DNA of 64,000 nucleotides from NCBI RefSeq assembly GCF_963678635.1, contig NC_087064.1:26204189-26268188 (forward strand). The letters are read 5' to 3'. The DNA is from Symsagittifera roscoffensis. Taxonomy: Eukaryota > Xenacoelomorpha > Acoela > Convolutidae. Made by a program: the position numbers and the translations under genes. The notes beneath the pieces are model-generated. The model saw only the letters and a list, made by a program, of their open reading frames with translations, ran no database searches and was not told the DNA's origin. Every line of letters begins with the position of its first letter. The first letter of the stretch is position 1. Below, one piece after another: positions 59,006 through 64,000 of the stretch.

Positions 59006-62000
59006 TAATGATTACTTTTTCTTCCTGATTTTGATTATATGGAAATGTGGGCTCTGTTTTAATGGCTGCCAAGTGTACAATTGTTTGTGCACTACGCCTT
59101 TTAAAGCTTCAGAGGTACCAAAACCCATAAAAATTATTTTAAAAAAAGATTATTTTTTTCTTAAGCTCTGTGGCTTTTGTTTTTAGCTTGCTTCTTTGCT
59201 AATGCGGGTCTTTTCAAAAATTCTGAGAGATCTCATGTACTGTTACAGATGGATTTTGCTGATCGAAAAAATTTAACTAGCATGAATGAATACAAATATT
59301 ATCATTTGGATGACATGCCTTCTAATGTAATGGCCTCATGTTTCTGTGTTCTTCTGGTTTTTTTCAGTGTAGAGTCAAGCCGATGTTTTCACACTGTCTT
59401 TGATGAAATTTGTTGGTGTTCCATAGCATAGATGAATGCTTGAAAAAGTTTATAAATTGTGCGATTTACTTATTGTCAGTTGTTGTTATTTTTTTTATTT
59501 CAGTGATTCTTTCCGGTTCCGTTTTGATTTGCCTGCTTTTTAACTAATTTGATTCCTCGACAATTATGTGATGATCCAGTGTAGCACTGATGAATGATTA
59601 CATTTTTTCTGATTTTGTTTATATGGAAGTTGCGGCTTTGTTTTCATAGCTGCAAATGTCAAGATGCTTGCGCACTAAGCCATTTGATGCTTCAGAGTTT
59701 TCAAAACTCGTGAAAATTGTAAACAGTGATTTGTTCTTCCTTAAGTCGTGTTGTGGCTCTTTTGTTTCCAGCTTGTTTTTTTGGTAATGCGGGTTTGATT
59801 AAAAATGATCTCATTTTTTGTTACAGATGGAATTTGTTCATTGACAAAATCTAAGAATAATGAATGAATACAAACATTTTTCTTTCGATGACATATTGCC
59901 CTATATTATGGGCTTCATGTTTGTTTGTTCATACTGTTTTAAATCAGTGTAAACTTACTTTATATGGCTTTTTTTAATCAGTTATTTTTTTATCAATGGT
60001 ATTTTTCGGTTCGTGTTTTGACTTGATTGCTTTTGAGTCCGATAACAATTAGGTGATGATCCAGTGTAGCACTGATTAATGATTAAATTTTCTCCCTGAT
60101 TTTGTTTATATGGAATCTTTGGCTTTTTGAAAAGACTGCAAAGAGTCCAGATGTTTGAGCACTAAGCCATTTGAAGCTTCAGAGCTTTCAAAACCAATGA
60201 AAATTGTAAACAATGATTTGTTTTTTCTTAAATCTCGCTGCGGCTCTTTTGTTTCTAGCTTGCTTCTTTGCTTAAATGTAAACAATGATTTGTTTTTCCC
60301 CAGATTTTGCTGCGGCTCTTTTGTTTCCACCTTGCTTCTTTGCTAATGCGGGTTTGATCGAAAGTAATCTCATTTTTTGTTACAGATGGAATTTGCTGAT
60401 TGACAAAATCTTAAAATAATGAGTGAATGCCAGCATTATCCTTTGGATGAAATGTTGTCCTGTTGTAAGGGCTTCATGTTTGTTTGCTCTTGCTGTTTTT
60501 AATCAATGTAAATTTACTTTTTGCGGCTTTTTTATCAGTTGTTTTCATTTTTATCAATGGTAATTTTCGGTACATGTTTTGATTTGGTTGCTTTTGAGTC
60601 CGAAGACAAGTAGGTGATGATTCAGTGTAGCACTGATTAATGATTACGTTTTCTACCTGATTTTAATTATATGGAATTTTTGGCTTTATTCCAATGGCTG
60701 CAAAGCGTCCAGATGTTTGCTGTTACAGATGGGTTCTGCTGATTGAAAAGTTTAACTAGAATGAATGGATACAAATATTGTCATTTGGATGATATGTCTT
60801 CTATTGTAATGGCTTCAGGTTTTTGTGGTCTTCCTGCTTCTTTTGAATAAAGAGTCAGGCCGATTTTACAAACTGTTTTTGATGACGTTTTCTTGTGTTT
60901 CCTAGCATAAATGAATGCTTGACGTTTTAGTTGTGCGATTTACTTATTGCCTGTTGTTGTTTTTATTTATTTCAGTGATCATTTTAGGTTCATGTTTTGA
61001 TTTGCTTGCTTTTATTTTAATTTGAGTCCTCGACAATTATGTGATGATCCAGTCTAGCGCTGATGAATGATTACATTTTTTTTCTGACTTTGTTTATATG
61101 GAAATTTCGGCTTTGTTTTCATAGCTGCAATTGTCAAGATGCTGGCGCACTAACCCATTTGAAGCTTCAGAGTTTTCAAAACACACAAAAATTGTAAACA
61201 GTGATTTGTTCTTCCTTCAATCTTGTTGTGGCTCTTATGTTTCCAGCTTGTTTTGTTGCTAATGCGGTTTTGATCAAAAATTATCTCATATTTTGTTGAT
61301 TGACAAAATCTAAGAATAATGAATGAATACAAACATTGTTCTTTCGATGACATGTTGCCTTATTTTAAGGGCTTCATGTTTGTTTACTCTTACTGTTTTA
61401 AATCAGTGTAAACTTACTTGATGTGGCTTTTTTTAATCAGTTATTATTTTTATCAATGGTATTTATCGGTTCGTGTTTTGACTTGATTGCTTTTGAGTCC
61501 GATAACAATTAGGTGATGATCCAGTGTAGCACTGATTAATGATTACTTTTTCCTGATTTTGTATATATGGAAATGTCGGCTCTGTTTTAATGGCTGCTAA
61601 GTGTCCAATTGTTTGTGCACTACGCCATTTACCCATGAAAATTATTTTAAAAGTGATCTGTTTTTTTTTCTTAAACTCTGTGGCTTTTGTTTTTAGCTTG
61701 CTTCTTTGCAAATGCGGGTCTGATCAAAAATTCTTAGAGATCTTGTTTGCTGTTACAGATGGGTTCTGCTGATTAAAAAAGTTTAACTAGGATGAATGAA
61801 TACAAATATTATCATTTGGTTGACATGTCTTCTATTGTAATGGCTTCATGTTTTTGTGATCTTCCTGCTTCTTTTGAATAAAGAGTCAGGCCGGTTTTTT
61901 CAAACTGTTCTTGATGACGTTTGCTTGTGTTTCCTAGCATAAAGGAATGCTTGAAACCGTTTTGTGCAATTTACTTTTTGTCTGTTGTTGTTTTTATTTT

Positions 62001-64000
62001 TTTCAGTGATCCTTTTAGGTTCATGTTTTGATTTGCTTGCTTTCTAACTAATTTGAGACCTCGACTATTGTGTGATGATACAGTGTAGCACTGATGAATG
62101 ATTACTTTTTGTTCTGATTTTGTTTAAATGGAAGTTTCGGCTTTGTATTCATAGCTGCAAATGTCAAGATGCTTGCGCACTAAGCCATTTGAAACTTCAG
62201 AGTTTGCAAAACACAGAAAAATTGTTAACAGTGATTTCTTCTTTCTTAAATCTTGTTGTGCCTCTTTTGTTTCCAGCTTGTTTCTTCTCTAATGCGGGTT
62301 TGATCAAAAAGTATCTCATTTTTTGTTACAGATGGAGTTTTTTGATTGACAAAATCTAAAAATAATGAATGAATACAAGCATTGTTCTTTCGATGACATG
62401 CTGTCCTATTTTAAGGGCTTCATGTTTGTTTGCTCTTACTGTTTTAAATCAGTGTAAACTTACTTTATGTGGCTTTTTTTAAATCAGTTATTTTTTTATC
62501 AATGGTTTTTTTTCGGTTCGTGTTTTGACTTGATTGCTTTTGAGTCCGATAACAATTAAGTGATGATCCAGTGTAGCACTGATTAATGATTAAAATTTCT
62601 TCCTGACTTTGGTTATATGGAATCTTTGGCTTTTTTCAAATGGCGGCAAAGCGTCCAGATGTTTTAGCAGTAAGCCATTTGAAGCTTCAGAGCTTTCAAA
62701 ACCCATAAAAATTGTAAACATTGATTTTTTTCTCAAATCTTGCTGTGGTTCTTTTGTTTCTAGCTTGCTTCTTTGCTATTGCGGGTTTGATCAAAAGATA
62801 TCTCATTTTTTGTTACAGATAGCATTTGCTGGTTGACAAAATGTATCAATGATGAATGATTACAAATATTATCACTTGATTGACATGCCGCCCTTTTGTA
62901 ATTAATTCATGTTTCTGTGTTCTTCTGCTTTTAGTCAGTGTAGAGTCTGGTGATATTTTGACACTGTTTTTGATACAGTTTTTCTGTTTTATACCGTAGA
63001 TGGATGCTTCAAATTTTTAGTTTGAATTGCACGATTTAATTAGTGTCTGTTGTTAATATTAATATTATCAGTCAGTGGTCTTTTTTGTTCCTGTTTTGAT
63101 TTGCTTGTTTTCAAATTATTTTTAGGCAGCAACAGCATGGTTTGATGATCCAGTGTAGCACTGATTAATGATTACTTCTTCTTCCTGATTTTGGTTATAT
63201 GGAAAAGTGGGCTCTGTTTTATGGCTGCTAAGTGTCCAATTGTTTGTCTACTACGCCAGTTGAAGCTTCAGTGGTATCAAAACCCATAAAAATTAATTTA
63301 AAAATGGTTTGTTTTTTTTTTCTTAAACTTTGTGGCTTTTGTTTTTAGCTTGCTTCTGGTTCATGTTTTGATTTGCTTGCTTTCATTTGAATTTGAATCT
63401 TCGACAATTATGTGATGATTCAGTGTAGCACTGATGAATGCTTATATTTTTTTCTGATTTCGTTTATATGGAAATTTCGGCTTTGTTTTCATAGCTGCAA
63501 TTGTCAAGATGCTTGCGCACTAACCCATTTGAAGCTTCAGAGTTTTCAAAACACACAAAAATTGTAAACAGTGATTTGTTCTTCCTTAAATCTTGTTGTG
63601 GTTCTTTTGTTTCCAGCTTGTTTCTTTGCTAATGCGGGTTTGATAAAAATTTTTCTCATTTTTGTTACTAATGGATTTTGTTGATTGACAAAATCTAAGA
63701 ATAATGAATGAATACAAACATTTTTCTTTCGATGACATATTGCCCTATATTATGGGCTTCATGTTTGTTTGTTCATACTGTTTTAAATCAGTGTAAACCT
63801 ACTTTATGTGGCTTATTTTTAATCAGTTATTATTTTTATCAATGGTATTTTTCGGTTCGTGTTTTGACTTGATTGCTTTTGAGTCCGATAACAATTAGAT
63901 GATGATCCAGTGTAGCACTGATTTATGATTAAGTTTTTGTCTGATTTTGATTATATGGATGTTTCGGCATGTTTCCAATAGCTGCATTGTGTCCAGTTTT

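Larger units (their letters stand above)
40050..64000. repeat. AT-rich satellite, 0.49-0.60 kb monomer, about 43 copies
   Basis: A core GATGATCCAGTGTAGCACTGA recurs with few changes at about 40286, 42824, 44429, 44932, 45464, 46000, 46552, 47157, 47743 and so on to 63901. Spacing is mostly 490 to 605 bp. Two monomer forms exist: short ones (about 490 bp) and long ones (about 580 bp) that add a segment with GTGTAGAGTC...CATAGCATAG. Other shared landmarks are GCCATTTGAAGCTTCAGAG, GCGGGT(T/C)TGATCAAA, TTTTTTGTTACAGATGGA and GATGAATGAATACAA. Copies left of 44 kb are diverged and gapped; those to the right are more uniform. Open frames up to about 100 codons occur on both strands and shift frame between copies, so I treat them as noncoding. 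The array runs off the right edge. Confidence 0.95.

Noticed and set aside
47767-62836. Family of 60-100-codon ORFs in the satellite (for example 50049-50303, 54007-54267, 62609-62836)
   Set aside because: Frames are intact only in some copies, equivalent open frames exist on the minus strand, and T-rich sequence yields Phe/Leu/Cys-rich translations by composition.

Overview
The window looks like repeat-dominated DNA from an animal nuclear genome, probably an invertebrate; the species cannot be told from the sequence. The evidence is one spliced host gene with GT-AG introns (IMP dehydrogenase), two decayed Ty3/Gypsy-type LTR retrotransposons, a LINE relic, a hAT-type MITE and two large tandem-repeat arrays. 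There is no bacterial-style gene organisation, no rRNA or tRNA gene that I could recognise, and no CRISPR.

Layout: (1) 1-4293 is a 21-bp minisatellite with about 200 copies. (2) 4677-12158 is a Gypsy-like element on the + strand in the order gag, protease, RT, RNase H, a roughly 1-kb spacer, integrase and a C-terminal tail; every domain is recognisable and every domain is broken. (3) 12171-12918 holds a small downstream ORF relic that reads as a macro (ADP-ribose-binding) domain. (4) 13430 to about 21185 is the wreck of one very long + strand protein whose N-terminal third carries all three signature blocks of an SGNH/GDSL hydrolase; most of the rest I do not recognise. (5) Its last 1.5 kb plus about 1 kb of noncoding DNA is tandemly duplicated (19711-22183 and 22184-24652). 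(6) 26.2-33.1 kb is a second, more damaged copy of the Gypsy family. It is cut off before integrase and preceded by a 229-bp near-palindromic hairpin.

(7) After a 200-N assembly gap, 33550-37331 contains five consecutive exons of IMPDH, covering the start of the catalytic barrel, the Bateman (CBS) domain and the return to the barrel. The exons end one codon before the DSSQGNS NAD-site motif. Exon 3 lacks one base. The larger introns carry separate inserts: a foldback element, a 28-G tract and a weak TE candidate, and a hAT MITE with an 8-bp target duplication. No further IMPDH exon is visible.

(8) From about 40 kb to the end, the window is an AT-rich satellite with a 0.49-0.60 kb monomer (about 43 copies), diverged near IMPDH and progressively homogenised farther away, with recent 535-bp, 580-bp and 2199-bp duplications. 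A short core in every monomer resembles box C/D snoRNA spacing.

IMPDH is the only clearly host gene, and it is incomplete here. The less familiar material is the macro-domain relic and the SGNH-containing giant ORF that follow the Gypsy integrase.
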